Assembly: GCA_946699065.1 (NCBI GenBank)
Contig: CAMPDV010000201.1
Coordinates: forward strand, 62,001-126,000
DNA: 64,000 nucleotides
DNA from: Loxodes magnus
Taxonomy: Eukaryota; Ciliophora; Karyorelictea; Loxodida; Loxodidae
Reading direction: 5' to 3'
Shown: positions 38,452-50,979 of the stretch, piece after piece
Numbering within the stretch: position 1 is the first letter of the stretch
Layout: each line of letters starts with the position of its first letter
Made by a program: the position numbers and the translations under genes
Notes under the pieces: generated by a model
The model's input: only the letters and a program-made list of their open reading frames with translations
Told to the model about the DNA's origin: nothing
The model's database searches: none

Positions 38452-39387
38452 TCAAATTATTTTCTAAAACGAAACAGGTATGCAGCAGTTTTTTCCTTTA
38501 CATTATCTGACTGACTTCTTGACTAGCTTCTCGATTGCAATTTACTAAAAGCTATTTGCTTAAAACAATTTCTAAGCCTTTAAATGACATTTAAAATAAA
38601 TATTAATCACTGAGATGTTATTCTAAATATGATTGCTCATGTTAAAGCCAAGTTTGATAGCTCTCTTTATTGTCTACCTTCATTTATTAATTATTTTTTA
38701 ATTTATCCCATATTATGTAATTACTTCTGCATATATGATTTAATAATCGTTTATTTTTCCCCAGCTATTTATTAAATTAGCCATTAGTCCTATTTTAATT
38801 TATTTTAAGTTTTTCTTCTTTTCTATTTTAGTTTTTTAAGAAATCTCTTCATTTTTAATAATCTTTGCTTCTACTTTATTTTCATCTTTATTTAATTAGA
38901 AAGCTTTATTGATTTCTTCTTCCAGACTCTTATCACTTTTTTCATCTTTTTTAATACTTTCTTCAATTTAATTTTCTTCTGCTTGACTATATGATAACAT
39001 GTTATCCTCAATGCTTCATTAAAAACAGTAACTAATTTTTATGATGACTTTATTTGGTAAAATGAACGGAACATACACTTCCGATAAGTATGGAAAATCA
39101 CCAACATAAATAAAACACTAATTTTTAGCTTTGTAATATACTTGATAATTAGTCAAATTGTAGCCTTTCTTCAAAAGCTACTAAATTAACTAAAACAATT
39201 GAACCTTAAAAGTACCCTCTTCATAATCCATCTCTTCTAAAGAAATTCCATTAATTTCTTCTATCTAAAACTAGCAAATTAGGAAATTCTCTTTCATTAT
39301 TACAACACTAAGCTCATCGGTATAAGAGTCACTCTCTTCGTAATTTATCTACTTGATTACTGGAATTTTTTAACTCTAAAACTTCAT
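38452..39387 (-). CDS. Hypothetical protein, 311 aa
   Basis: ATG 39387 to TGA 38452 is an uninterrupted frame of 312 codons. One internal TGA reads as Trp (SYCFQWSIED). The N-terminal ~125 residues are compact and mixed alpha/beta-like (ELSVVIMKENFLICQFQIEE; FIYVGDFPYLSEVYVPFILP). Then comes an acidic and Lys/Glu-rich linker (about 135-190) and a C-terminal ~110 residues with INSWGKINDY and QKIINKWRQTIKRAIKLGF, which could form a helical DNA- or protein-binding bundle. No family is recognised. Composition and the clean TGA end make it a confident gene. Confidence 0.7.
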
Positions 39388-41999
39388 TTGGATATTTATA
39401 AAGCTTTAAAAATGAAAGGCATTTAATAGAAAAAAATTATGAAACAACAAATTTTAATAAATCCCTTATCATAATTTTGATTATCAAAATCTAATTTAAT
39501 AGTTAGTTTTTAGGATTAAAAGATTTTATTAATTCACTTTGAATAAAATTTTTAGGTTTATATCAGAAAAAATTAGTTTGTCGTAATGTGAAAACTTTGA
39601 ATTATAAATTACGTTACCTGTTTAAATTTGCTAGTTATAAATAAGATTTTGAGTGGTAATATGAGTGCTATAGTTAAAAAATTCTAAAATAATAAAATAA
39701 AGATTTTTAAGGTTGAATGTATATTCATAAAAATTTATAAGATAAATATGGAAAAAATATTTCCAAATATCATAACTAAAAAATTAATTAATTAATTAAA
39801 AAATCTAATAAATATGATAATATTCAATAGAAGTTAATTCTATTTAAAAATGATATAAATTGTTAGAGAAAAAAGAAAAAGATTCAAGTTTGAAAGCATT
39901 TCATAAATATGATAGACGAATAAATAAGAAACAAATCATTATTTTATCAAGATTGTAATTTCAAAGATAAAATGAAATTGACTTTAATAATAAATTAAAA
40001 AAATTAAACCAGATGTTAACAGTTATTTTTGAAACTGTCTAATAATCTATTGATCATAAAACCAAAATAAAATAAAATAAAAGACACTTAGAAAAAAGTA
40101 TATTATTAGCTAAAATATTTTTCAATGCTTTCGAAAAAATTTTATATAGAATATTGAGATTTAATGCAAGAAAATGTGAATAGGTTAAATCATCTTTAAG
40201 CAATATTCCTAATTTTAAATATAAAGATATACAATCTTCTATTTATGTAATTAATATAATAATTATTATTATATGAGAAATTATTAATGCAAGAAAACCT
40301 TAAAATACGTCATGCTAGATAAAATTAAAAATTAAAAATCAGAATTTATTATACAATACTCAAACTTTTGACTTAAACCATAAGAAAAATAATTCTAAGC
40401 CATTAAATTAATTATGGTTAATTTTCTAATTCACGAAATTCTACTTAAATTTGAGTAATTATTTATTATCCTAACTATAATATAAAGGAATCTTAGAATT
40501 TTTTTAATTAATAAAACTCCATTGAATATTTTTATTTTATCGGCATAAAAAATGAAAATAAAAAAAGTAAACCAAAAATTTTACAGACCAACCTTTTAAA
40601 TAAAACAAGGTAAAGAATTTCTATTTTTGTACTAAAAGTAGATTATTTATTTTTATAATTTTCTAAATTATTAATAAAAATTATATTTAAAGAAATTCGA
40701 ATCTGAATTCTTTAATTTTGAAAGATTTTCTTTTAATTAAAGAATTTTTTCAGAAGATATTAATATCTTTTTTGCACTTAAGCATTAAGATAAATATCTT
40801 TCGTAATATAAAAAAATTAAATAACTTAAAAAGAGAAATTTTCAAGGTTCAGATATAATAAGTAAAAATATTTTTAAAGTTATAATTTATTAGAAATTAT
40901 GATTTGTAAAGGATTTGTTTTGAAATAAGATGTGTTTTCAGAACATAAAATGAGATAGAGAATGTGTAAAAGTTATATTTTATAAAATATAGCCAAAACG
41001 ATAAATAATAACTTTTATCTTTATTTTAAAATATTTTTAAATAGATCATAATAAACAAAATCAAACTATTTCGACTTCTACTATTAATAATAAATAAAAT
41101 TAATTTTTAGATAGTCTAATTTTAAATCTAGATTGTAATTTATTTATATAAAGTCAGGATTTTAATAATTTATTTACTTGTTTCCTAAAAATAGAATTCT
41201 TAACTTTCAAAATAATTAATTTTATTAACTTTGATGTAGATTGTCAAAAAATGTAATTGTCTCTATCTATATTAATGATATAACTTTTTAATATTTGTAT
41301 TAATTTTACAGAACTCATAATAAATTATCTTTATTGCAATTTATTTGTTTCATTATTAAATTTAATGTAATTATCTGCTATTTAAGTAAACATTTATTTA
41401 AAAACTCTACTAAAATTATTTTTCATATCTGACTTAATTAAATTTTTGCAGCTTTAATTGCATCATATTACATAAACTTAACTAATTGAAGTTTTTATTA
41501 TAAATTAAGATAAATTCTAAAAATATTAAACTTGATTAATTATATTTCATAACTGTTTATTGTAAGTTATTGAATTCAACTATAATTTCTTAACCAAATT
41601 ATTTTTTATTTAATAATTTTAAATTATTATAATATCTAAAATAGTATAAAGCAATTAAATTAAAACTTTTAGCTTTACTAAGTTTTCACAAATAAAGAAT
41701 GAGTTGATACTAATATATTAGTTAATCAATTATATTATCTAGTTAAAGTATTTTTCCAAATGCTTATAGATATAGTATGATCTCACAATAGCATTCTTTA
41801 GTAATTTCTTTTATATTTAAATTAAGTTTTATAATTGTTTATCTATATTTTATTTTTCAATATAATATTATTTTATAGCTAAATATCTAGAATAAACTAT
41901 TTAAAGAATTAATTTCTATAGTCAACTAATGTCAGCAAAGCTTAGATTATTAAATTATTATATAATATAAAATTATACCTAAGAAATAATACAATTCTT
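39388..41999. other. 2.6 kb of AT-rich sequence without recognised gene
   Basis: No domain, RNA or repeat recognised on either strand. This is the longest apparently empty stretch, apart from possible promoter sequence of the 311-aa gene at its left end. Confidence 0.4.
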
Positions 42000-42039
42000 C
42001 AATAAAGCCTAATAATTAGCCCGATTTTGCTAACTATTT

Positions 42040-42720
42040 CTATATGGTACAATTGGATATCTAGAAGCTAGCAAAAGAAGTTTAACGCCTTAAATAATTA
42101 ACTTAATCCCTCACGCTAACCGTTAAAAAATTGATAAATAAATAGAACCCTAAACAAGAAATTAAATAATAAACTATTTCCTAAGAGATGTAAAGACATA
42201 CTGGTTAAATCAAATGTAATTTAAGATAAAATTTCGACCAGAGGATCAGTTACTGGAGCACAATGCTTAATTAGCTATCAAATCCCGGAATCAAACGGAG
42301 ATGAGAATACGAACTCAAGCTTATCCTATTAGAAAATAAAAATTAGATGTTGATATTGCTATTTCAAGGCTAATTAGTGTCATAGATTTAAGATTAAGCA
42401 ATCTTAAGTAACAGAAAGAGAAGTCTAAAACCTATTAAAAATCTATTGCTTGCCAAGCAGAAAGCTTTACAAGAAATTAATATTTTATCCATTTTTAGAA
42501 GCTCCAAAAATCTAAGATGCATTGAGATGACACGAAAGATAACAATTTGGATTTAATTTGCAAACATTAGCAAGAGAAGAAAATAAGTAAATAAGGATTT
42601 AATATCCAGAAAATCCAGAAGAATACAACCTCAAGACATATTGATTTATACAAAACTCTATAAACTCTAATTCGTGGTAAACCAAACAAAGGTGACGACA
42701 CATTAATATATTATTATTAT
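42040..42720 (+). pseudogene. Zinc-knuckle family member 5, frameshifted
   Basis: The region from 42240 encodes a polar linker, then RCWYCYFKANQCHR: the first two Cys of the knuckle (42348) are intact but the His/Cys spacing is disrupted. In the same frame, without the intron found in the 35.6-kb gene, comes KIYCLPSRKLYKK, then a GC-richer segment (ALRWHERQQFGFNL, YPENPEEYNL). The conserved end (GKPNKGDDT) falls in another frame, so a small indel lies near 42645. Intron absence plus frameshift suggests a retro-copied or decayed member. Confidence 0.6.
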
Positions 42721-43302
42721 TAAAATTAAAATTTTTCGATCAATGCTATCTCCAAAACTTATTGCTTTATAAAAATACTTTTGTCACTTATTGGAGATTT
42801 TTAAGGTTTATTTACAAAATTCATTTTTTTCAATACTTCTGAGATTATTGTTTTAGCATAATCTTATTTCTCTTAAATTTAAAAAAATACTAAAATTAAG
42901 TTTTTGAGCTAATTATTTTTATTTAAAAAGAGAAAAGTAAAATAATTTTAAAATCAGAAATATTTTAACTTTTCTAAAATGCTTTAATTATCTAATTCTT
43001 GAGTCCTCATTTTCTTACATAAAGAAATTTCTTAAAAGCTTAATAAAATTTGTGATATAATTAATTAATTTTAAGAAAATTAATTAATGACAATTCAAAC
43101 TACAAAGCTATGCCCTCATCTTCTTAAGTTTAATATTTATTTCATTTTTTTAATATAAAACTGCCGATATTCCAGTAATATGTATTCCTAATCCACTAAT
43201 AAATTATCTCTCTTCTCATCCTATTCTCTCTTGAAATTTCAAATAAATAAGAAGGATTTTTCTAAAAATAAATTAGATTATTAAGATAAAATAAATATAA
43301 AA

Positions 43303-44160
43303 ATGGCTTCTAAGAAATAACAGAACTTTGAACAAAACATTTAAACAGGAAAATTCTCTAAAAAATAAAAAAGCGAAATAATTACAATGAGTGAAAGTGA
43401 GAAATATGATTGATATGACGAACATTAACCACTTGGAAATCAAGAATTAAAAAAACTTCTGACACAAACTCAAATAGAAATATTATCTAAGTCATTAAAA
43501 GAGTTTATGTTTAAAAATAGATACCTCACTGATAAAGTAGAAAAATTAGAAAAACTAATAACGTCTTTACTTGAGAAGCAATATTAATAATCATAAGAAA
43601 TAGAAAACAAACTGGAACAAAGAATTCTTTAAATTTAATAATAAATTCAGGTTACGTCATTTTCGATTTAGCAGAATCAATCAGATCCTATGGAAATAGA
43701 AAATGAAGCCTCAAATTAAAATAAACAGTAAACGTTTATTTAAAATAAGTAGTAAATTTAAATTAAATAAGCGTTACAGGAATAATAGTTTAAAAGAAGA
43801 ATAAAATGCTACGTGTGTAATAAATAACACCAATGAAAATACTGGTACTAACTAAGCGAAATTTAAAGAAAGAATAAATAAGATATTTTTAGAAAACTAT
43901 TTAGGATATATCCAACATAAAGCGGAAAAAATTATAAAAAAAATTCTTTAATTCAAATTTTAATCCTTGGAGAAATAATTAGGAACGCTACATGCAATAT
44001 GAAGACTATTCAGAATGTTAAAGGATGGTGCGCTAATGAAGTGCTACACCGCCTAACTAAGCCTTCTAGAAATTCAAGACAAACTAATGGAGACAAGCTG
44101 ATAGAATAGGTCAGATGGCTGACTACTAAGGTTTTAACAAAGCTTTTTACTTTAACTTTA
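43303..44160 (+). CDS. Zinc-knuckle family member 6 (paralogue of the 9.5-kb pseudogene)
   Basis: ATG 43303 opens a Gln/Glu/Lys-rich protein with a long predicted coil (KVEKLEKLITSLLEKQ) and a knuckle-like CYVCNKQHQWKYW. His is kept, but the fourth Cys is Trp (TGG). The 9.5-kb copy has the opposite defect. TGA encodes Trp in YDWYDEH and QHQWKY. After the knuckle the better frame is shifted and contains NPWRNNQERYMQYEDYSEC and ADRIGQMADYQGFNKAFY; an intron or indel between 43845 and 43990 is needed. The end is unresolved. Confidence 0.6.
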
Positions 44161-44907
44161 GCTTTTAACTTAAAAAAATTATATGCATCTTTAATATCTC
44201 AAAGTTATCTTATATTTAAAAACTTAAAAATAAACATTTAGGATAAAAGATTTAATTTTATTTTAAGAAAAATCTTATTATAGCTTTACAAATAAAAGCC
44301 AACAAATTAATTTAAATAACACTTTACTTGTATTTACCAATTATTAAAAGTGACTATTATTTAGAGAAACTTTAATTTTACTTTATGATTGATGAATTAG
44401 ATGATTAAATGGCTATTATCATATAAATAATTATTTGAAAATACAATTTATAAGTTAAATTAATTTAAGATTATAATTTATACACTTAAATTTATACTTA
44501 GAAATTGAAAACGTTAATTGAAACAAACTTAGATTTATAAATAAGATAAATGTTCTAGATAAATTTAAATTATATTTCACTTAACTAAGAAAATTTTATA
44601 TCATAATACATACTTTTTAATTTATACAATTCTTAAAATTATAAATCCTCGCTTTTTTAGCGAACTCTTCATATTTTTATTTAGTATAGTTATTGAGGAG
44701 ACAATTATATGTGTTTCTTACTAATTAGTTGGTCATATATTTAAAATTTAAAATTAATAGTTTGCTTTAGCTTCATTTATTAGACATTCTATCATTCTAT
44801 GGTTAAATCGTAGGTGTTGGTACTATATAATACAATTTTTTAAAGATTATAATAGCAATTACTAGTAAAGAAGTTCTATTAATAAACTAAACTATTATAA
44901 ATAAAAA
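44161..44907. other. AT-rich region upstream of tRNA-Phe
   Basis: No recognisable gene beyond a possible C-terminal extension of the preceding locus. Confidence 0.4.
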
Positions 44908-44980
44908 TGCCGAAACCCGGGATTGAACCGGGGACCTTTAGATCTTCAGTCTAACGCTCTCCCAACTGAGCTATTTCGGC
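44908..44980 (-). tRNA. tRNA-Phe(GAA), copy 1
   Basis: 73 nt on the minus strand: acceptor GCCGAAA/TTTCGGC, anticodon loop CTGAAGA with GAA, T loop TTCAATC, discriminator A. The mature sequence appears identical to the plus-strand copy at 61585. Confidence 0.95.
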
Positions 44981-46620
44981 TATATTTTATAAATCATACA
45001 ATCTATTAAAATAAAAATATCAAGAAGAACTTTCGAGTATCGTTTTTAAATTTTCTCTTCTTCATAACTCGAATATTTATAAAAATATAGCAACTAGAAG
45101 TAATTTAAAAAGCATATTTTACAATTATTTTATAAAGCAAAGCCCTTTTTATCTCATAAAGAGAATAATATAAAAATACAACTACACTTATAAATCTAAT
45201 TTATAAAGGAAAAAAATAATTCAAATTTCTGTATTTTTGAGTTTAAGAAATGTATTAAGAAAATTTTACTAATTCATCTGAAACTTCCTTAGTAAAATTA
45301 TATAAATTAAGTGATACTGATCATCGTATAAGTATAATTTTAGTAAAAATAATGATTCAGAGGAAAATTAATACTAAATCTGGATAAAACCTTAAGAACA
45401 ATATTACTATTATTAGTCTCAATTAAGGTGAGAAATTCCTACTATATCTAATTGTACTTTAATAAATAAAAATTCTTAGTTTATTCTAAAGTATTAATTC
45501 TTAACTTTATAGTGGAATTGTAAAATTATAAAATACAACTAAGTCTTATATTTTATAATCTTCTTTTTGTATAAATTGACTGAGCTCATTCCTTATTACA
45601 TTTTTTTCATTGCAGCTACCTTTTTTGATAATTTTGATGATTATTTTATATGTTTCATATATGCTTGATGTATAATTATGATTAACTTAAAACTTATCAA
45701 CTTTTTTAAAAATTAATAATAAATAGAAACCTATAAAGAATTAACTTTCGGATGAATAGTGAGATTTTATGTCTATTGGATATATTTTTATTGGATTCCG
45801 ATAAAAGATTTTAAGACAACTTGAGAGATAAATCTTTCAATCTAGCATTTTTATAATTTTCCTTAATCATATACTCCTAATATAAGATTGTTGAAGTTCA
45901 GATATAACTAAAAACCTAACTAAATAAAAATTAATAGATAAATGTATTTATTTAAAAAATAAAAGCGTACAAAAAGATGTTTCAATATGAATAAAAGATA
46001 AATAAATAAAAGAAGAGGAAAGCTTTATTAAATATAGCTTAAGCTTAAACTAAGACATTATAAAATAGTTTTTTGTTAATTTTTTAAAGGGTTCTGAATA
46101 TATAGAAAATAAATGCTAACTAACTCCAATTTAGATAAATAAATATTATATAATTATTTATTGTAAAAGATAAAAAGCAACTAAAAAGGGTGAATATCTG
46201 AGAAAATTTTTAAACTAGCAATTAAAATGTTTTTATTTAAGAATATTTTATTTCAGAATGAAGAAACTAAATTAACTATATATTCTTTTAATATCTAAAC
46301 TAGTTATAAGAATGAAGAGGATAGAAGAGAGCAAAACTTGTGAGGATTTTGAACATTTGATTACCTGAGAAAATTAATAAGGTAAAAATAAAAGAATTAG
46401 GTTAAAAGTAATAAATATAAGCTCTCTTATGAATAAATTAGCAACATAAATAAAATTGAAAATAGAAGATTCTATAAATTTATAATGTAAAAAGATTCAT
46501 AAACTTAACAATTATTTTAAAATACAATGTATAGAAATAAAAGAAGCTATTATGAATTATAATCTTTTTCAATTTATCTATTTAACTATTTTTACTCTTT
46601 TAATGATTTAATAAAATAAA
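44981..46620. other. Upstream region of the RING-MORN gene
   Basis: Mostly AT-rich non-coding. The last 300 bp are open in the same frame as the RING-MORN protein from an ATG at 46312, with a fairly coding-like composition (RIEESKTCEDFEHL), so the real start could be there. Confidence 0.4.
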
Positions 46621-48807
46621 ATGAATCAAGGCAAGAGTTGTATGCTATGTTTTAAGGAATATGATACTAAGGACAATGTTCCTGTTAAGCTCTAGTGTAG
46701 TCATAATTTTTGCTTATTATGTCTACTTAATGAATTCTAAGATAAAAATGAAAATAAATGTGCTGTATGTTAATTCGAATCGAAAGAAAATCCTGTATAT
46801 TTGCAAAGAGGTGAAGTGATAATGGAGTAACTAATAAAAATTGAATATCAAGGCAAAGAATTTTCAAAAGAAACGCAAGACTTGAACTAAATATATGAAA
46901 CAAGTGAAATATAGCAATGTGCTTAAAATTATTAAGTTTCTTTATTCAATGAAAACTTATAAAATGAACCTTTTTAATATGAAAGCGGAGAAATATATGA
47001 GGGGGATTACTTTTAGAATTAAAGACATGGAAAAGGTATTTATAAATATAAGAATGGAGATAAATATGAAGGATAATGAAATTAAGATTAGAGACATGGA
47101 ACGGGAATTTTAACTTTCTAAAATGGTGAAACCTATGAAGGAGAGTGGTTCGAAGATAAAATGCATGGAAATGGAATTTTCAAATATAAAAATGGCGATT
47201 AATACATTGGCACATGATTTAGTAATACAAGGTAGGGATAAGGAAAATATTCCTGTTAAAATGGAGATTATTATGAAGGAGATTGGTATCAAGATAAAAA
47301 ATAAGGATAAGGAATTTTTAAATAAGTAACTGGAAATGAATATGAAGGGCAATGAGCAGAAGATTTAAAATAAGGTAAAGGAATCTAAAAATATTAAAAT
47401 GGTGATATTTATGAAGGAAAGTGACTTCAAGATTAAAGACATAGTTACGGTATTTAAAAATATGTAAACGGTGATTAATACATAGGATTCTGGATAAAAG
47501 ATAAGAAACATTTAAAGGGAACATTAAGTTTGAAGAATGGAGAGAGATATGAAGGTGATTGATTCGAAGATAAAAGACATGGTTAAGGTGAACAATGATA
47601 TTCAAATGGAGATATATATTTAGGTTAATGAGTTGAAGATTAAAAGAATGGAAAAGGAAATTTAAATACAAAGAAAGAAGAATATGAAGGTGATTGGTTG
47701 AATAACAAAAAGCATGGTTATGGAATATTTAAAAATAAGAAGGGAGATAAATATTTAGGAAACTGAAAAGAAGATAAAAAGTAAGGTAAAGGAATTCAAC
47801 ATTTTTAAGATGAAAGTACTTATGAAGGTGAATGACTTAATGATTTAATGCATGGAACTGGAAATTTAAGTTGGAAAGATAGAAGCTGTTATGAAGGTTA
47901 ATGAGTTGAAGGTAAAAAACAAGGTAAAGGAAAATTTTATTCTGTAAATTGCGAAGTATACGAAGGAGAATGGCTTCAAGATAAAAAGCATGGGTGAGGA
48001 GTTTCTACAAGTGAAATAGGTGATAAATATGAGGGAAATTGAATTGAAGATAAGAGATAAGGCTAAGGATCTTGCTGTTTAGAAGATGGAAGTAAATACG
48101 AAGGAGAATTCTTTTAGGATAAAAGACATGGCAAAGGATAAATTTTATATAGAAATGGTGATAAATATGAAGGAAATTGAATTGAAGATAAGAGATAAGG
48201 CTAAGGATCTTGCTGTTTAGAAGATGGAAGTAAATACGAAGGAGAATTCTTTTAGGATAAAAGACATGGCAAAGGATAAATTTTATATAGAAATGGTGAT
48301 AAATATGAAGGATAATGAGAAAATGGAATGAAATAAGGCCTTGGTATCTTCAATGTTTCGAAAGGTGATAAATATGAAGGTAATTTTTACCAAGATTAAA
48401 TGCACGGAAAAGGAATTTATGCATGAATTGATGGAGCCAAATACGATGGATTTTGAGAGTAAGGCTAAAAGTAAGGAAAAGGAGTTTTCTATTTTCCGAA
48501 TAACGAAAAATACGAAGGAGAATGGTAAAAAGACAAGTAACATGGATATGGAATCTTAATACATTAAGACGGATCAAAGCATGAAGGATGATGAAATCAA
48601 AATAAATTAGAAGGAAAAGTATTTTTCACTGACAATAATGGAAAGGCTAAGGAAGAAACTTGGAATAATGGAAAAAAAAAGTTTTTCACCTTTAGATCTT
48701 AACTTTTCAATTAATTTACTAACTTAATAATTCTTCTCCTTATTTCCTTTATTTTGGAGCCACAAGTTTATTTCAAACAAATTAAAATTAAAATCAATCG
48801 TTTATGA
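46621..48807 (+). CDS. RING finger plus MORN-repeat protein (728 aa)
   Basis: A single frame from ATG 46621 to TGA 48805. Residues 7-51 form a C3HC4 RING: C-x2-C-x15-C-x-H-x2-C-x2-C-x13-C-x2-C (CMLC...QCSHNFCLLC...CAVC). From about residue 120 to 690 come some two dozen 23-residue MORN repeats (YEGEW...G.G.....G). The conserved Trp is TGG in some repeats and TGA in many others (for example 47560-47562), and Gln is usually TAA. The C-terminus is short and hydrophobic (LIILLLISFIL). RING domains recruit ubiquitin-conjugating enzymes, and MORN arrays bind membranes or cytoskeletal partners. A ubiquitin ligase localised by MORN repeats is the natural inference. An upstream in-frame ATG at 46312 would add 103 residues. 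Confidence 0.92.
48022..48297 (+). repeat. Recent 138-bp tandem duplication in the MORN array
   Basis: Units 48022-48159 and 48160-48297 differ at about one base (GAGGGA/GAAGGA). Each encodes 46 residues, exactly two MORN repeats. The third period begins with the same GATAAATATGAAGGA and then diverges. Confidence 0.95.
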
Positions 48808-49434
48808 AACTAGTAGAGTGTCTCAAAATTAGAAAATTAATTCACAGAGATTAGATATAAAATAATCTCTAAGTTATTTCCCATATCTTCTTGTTGTTAA
48901 TCAGATTAAGTTTTATCAAATCTCAAGCTGATAGATATTATTAGGCTTGCTTTCAAATAACTATTAATATAATTTATAAGGTAAAATTATTTTAGCACTT
49001 AAAATTTGGAGAAATTTAAAATATCTTTAGACTTTTATGTGCTTTAAGTGAAATTTATATACAAATATAACTTGGATCTGTAGTGCCAATTCATATATGA
49101 CTTAGAAGCTAAAAATAAGTTTTTTGCTTACTTTAAAAGATTAATATTATCTAATCCTCTTGAAAGATCAAACTACTAGATAGTGAGAAGATTGGCACAT
49201 TCTTTTCTTTAACTTTTGATTAAGATAGTAAAATCTTATTAGTTAATTATTTTCTTAGAATAACTTTCTATTTATATTAAGCTGCTTCAAATTATTGAGC
49301 AACAAAGCTACTCCAAACCTAGACTTAAATATCCTATAATAACTAATTATTTATTTCAATATATAATGTATGTAATGATATATTAATATTCACATATTTA
49401 AATTATCTAAGAAGCTTTGCTTTTACTTTATTAT
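48808..49434. other. AT-rich intergenic region
   Basis: Nothing recognised. Confidence 0.4.
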
Positions 49435-49485
49435 GTTAAATAAATAAATTTGATTATAGAGCACCTCGTTGGTGCGCAGCTCTTT
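49435..49485 (-). mobile_element. Isolated SINE/LINE-type 3' tail
   Basis: This contains the terminal stem-loop and (TTTA)n tail of the SINE-like family (reverse complement AAAGAGCTGCGCACC...CTCTATAATCAAATTT), with an internal deletion in the stem. The sequence before it on the minus strand is not the SINE body. It instead reads as an acidic coding-like segment (VEENEEDMQLIREKF, LLEETDIYWDME), compatible with the 3' end of a partner LINE. Confidence 0.6.
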
Positions 49486-50328
49486 CCATATCTCAATATA
49501 TGTCCGTTTCTTCAAGTAAGCCTTCAGGTAATAGAAATTTTTCTCTTATTAGTTACATATCTTCCTCATTTTCCTCTACATTATCTCTTGATCTTCTGTC
49601 CTCTATCTATCTACGCTTTATTAGATCTTTATTGCAAACTTAATTTATTTTTCTTTCATAACTTACTAATTATAATTTCTAATTCTTTTCTTATTGATCA
49701 AGCTTTTATACGACTCATAAGAATTTAATAATAACTTAAAATCAAGTTTCTCTTAATTATATTTAGTATTTTATAATAATGTATATCATCATCGTAATAT
49801 CATTTCAATCATTATAGTTTAATTAGAAAGTAAAGAGATATCAAAGCCCATCAACTAACCTTCTTTTTGATATTACTACTAATTATTAAACTAACTATAT
49901 AACTATATTCTCTATAATTTTTTAGACTTAACATGAAATAAGTTTCTATATCTAGATTATTATTTCAAAACACTTAAGCTTAATAAGCTAAAGTTTACTA
50001 TTTTTTAATCTAGCATTTATAGATGTAGCTGCATTTCTTCTTTATGGGTTATTTTTTAACGATAGTCTTAGATATAGAATGCCTAATTATATATGCATTC
50101 TTAGGATTAAAAAGAAATAAGTTTTTTAAATTAAAAGCAATTGATTTAAATACAAAATTTAAAGAGTCTTAGTAAAATTAAAGCCATTATGAATATAATT
50201 ATATATCAAAAACACCTAAATTACTATATTTTATATCTCCTTAATTAAAATAGAAAAAAAGTTATATAACTACAAAGTTTAGTAGTATAAAAGTCTAGTT
50301 TTCTATTATAAGACAAATCTACTATATC
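49486..50328. other. AT-rich region between retroelement pieces
   Basis: Possible decayed LINE sequence on the minus strand near 49490-49650; the rest is unrecognised. Confidence 0.35.
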
Positions 50329-50848
50329 TTTTAAAACCGCCATAGTTGTTCGAAGGTGAACAACAAGGTCATCTTCATCAGAGGTTGGGGAAGTTAAGTA
50401 CCCATAATCGACTTTATGTCTTCCTCTGCTTTGGTTTGGACTCGAGACATAAGATTCTTAGATCTTCGACGTTGGCTTGACTTGGTTTCGTTTATTTTTA
50501 ATACTGGAACGAAAAAGAAATAATATTGCGAGCTTCATCAGAGGTGGGGAAGTTAAGTACCCATAATTGACACATGTCGTCCTCTGCTTTGGTGATGCAA
50601 TGAGACACAATCCTGCCATGTCCTTGGACCTCCAGCAAGTATTAAAGATTACGAGTATTCTAAAATTATATCAGTATTGAACATTTTTATCAGTACTGAA
50701 TAATTATACCAGTATTGAACAAGGTTTATCAGTATCTGATAATTTTATCAGTAACAAACATTCTTGTCAGTATGAAACATTTTTTTTAAAGAGCTGCGCA
50801 CCAACGAGAGTGCTACACGCTCTATAATCAAATTTATTTATTTATTTA
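50329..50848 (+). mobile_element. SINE-like element, copy 4
   Basis: A full-length plus-orientation copy from TTTTAAAACCGCC to a (TTTA)n tail. It is very similar to copy 1, with small changes such as GTGCTACACGCTC in the tail stem. Both 5S-like segments are present (about 50370 and 50530). Confidence 0.8.
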
Positions 50849-50979
50849 TAAATCAAAATTTTAAATTATTAAATCAAATATATTATTATTCTTATTTGAA
50901 CCTAATATAGTAAACATTAACTAATTAGCAATACAAAGAAAAAAATCCAAAATTAAATGTTTGACATTCTTAGAGTTTT

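Noticed and set aside
39388-41999. Many long open frames in AT-rich gaps.
   Set aside because: With TAA and TAG as sense codons any frame is open; these lack balanced composition, domains or supporting introns.
47110-48577. Several overlapping open frames on both strands within the MORN gene.
   Set aside because: They are shadows of the long plus-strand MORN frame under the standard code.
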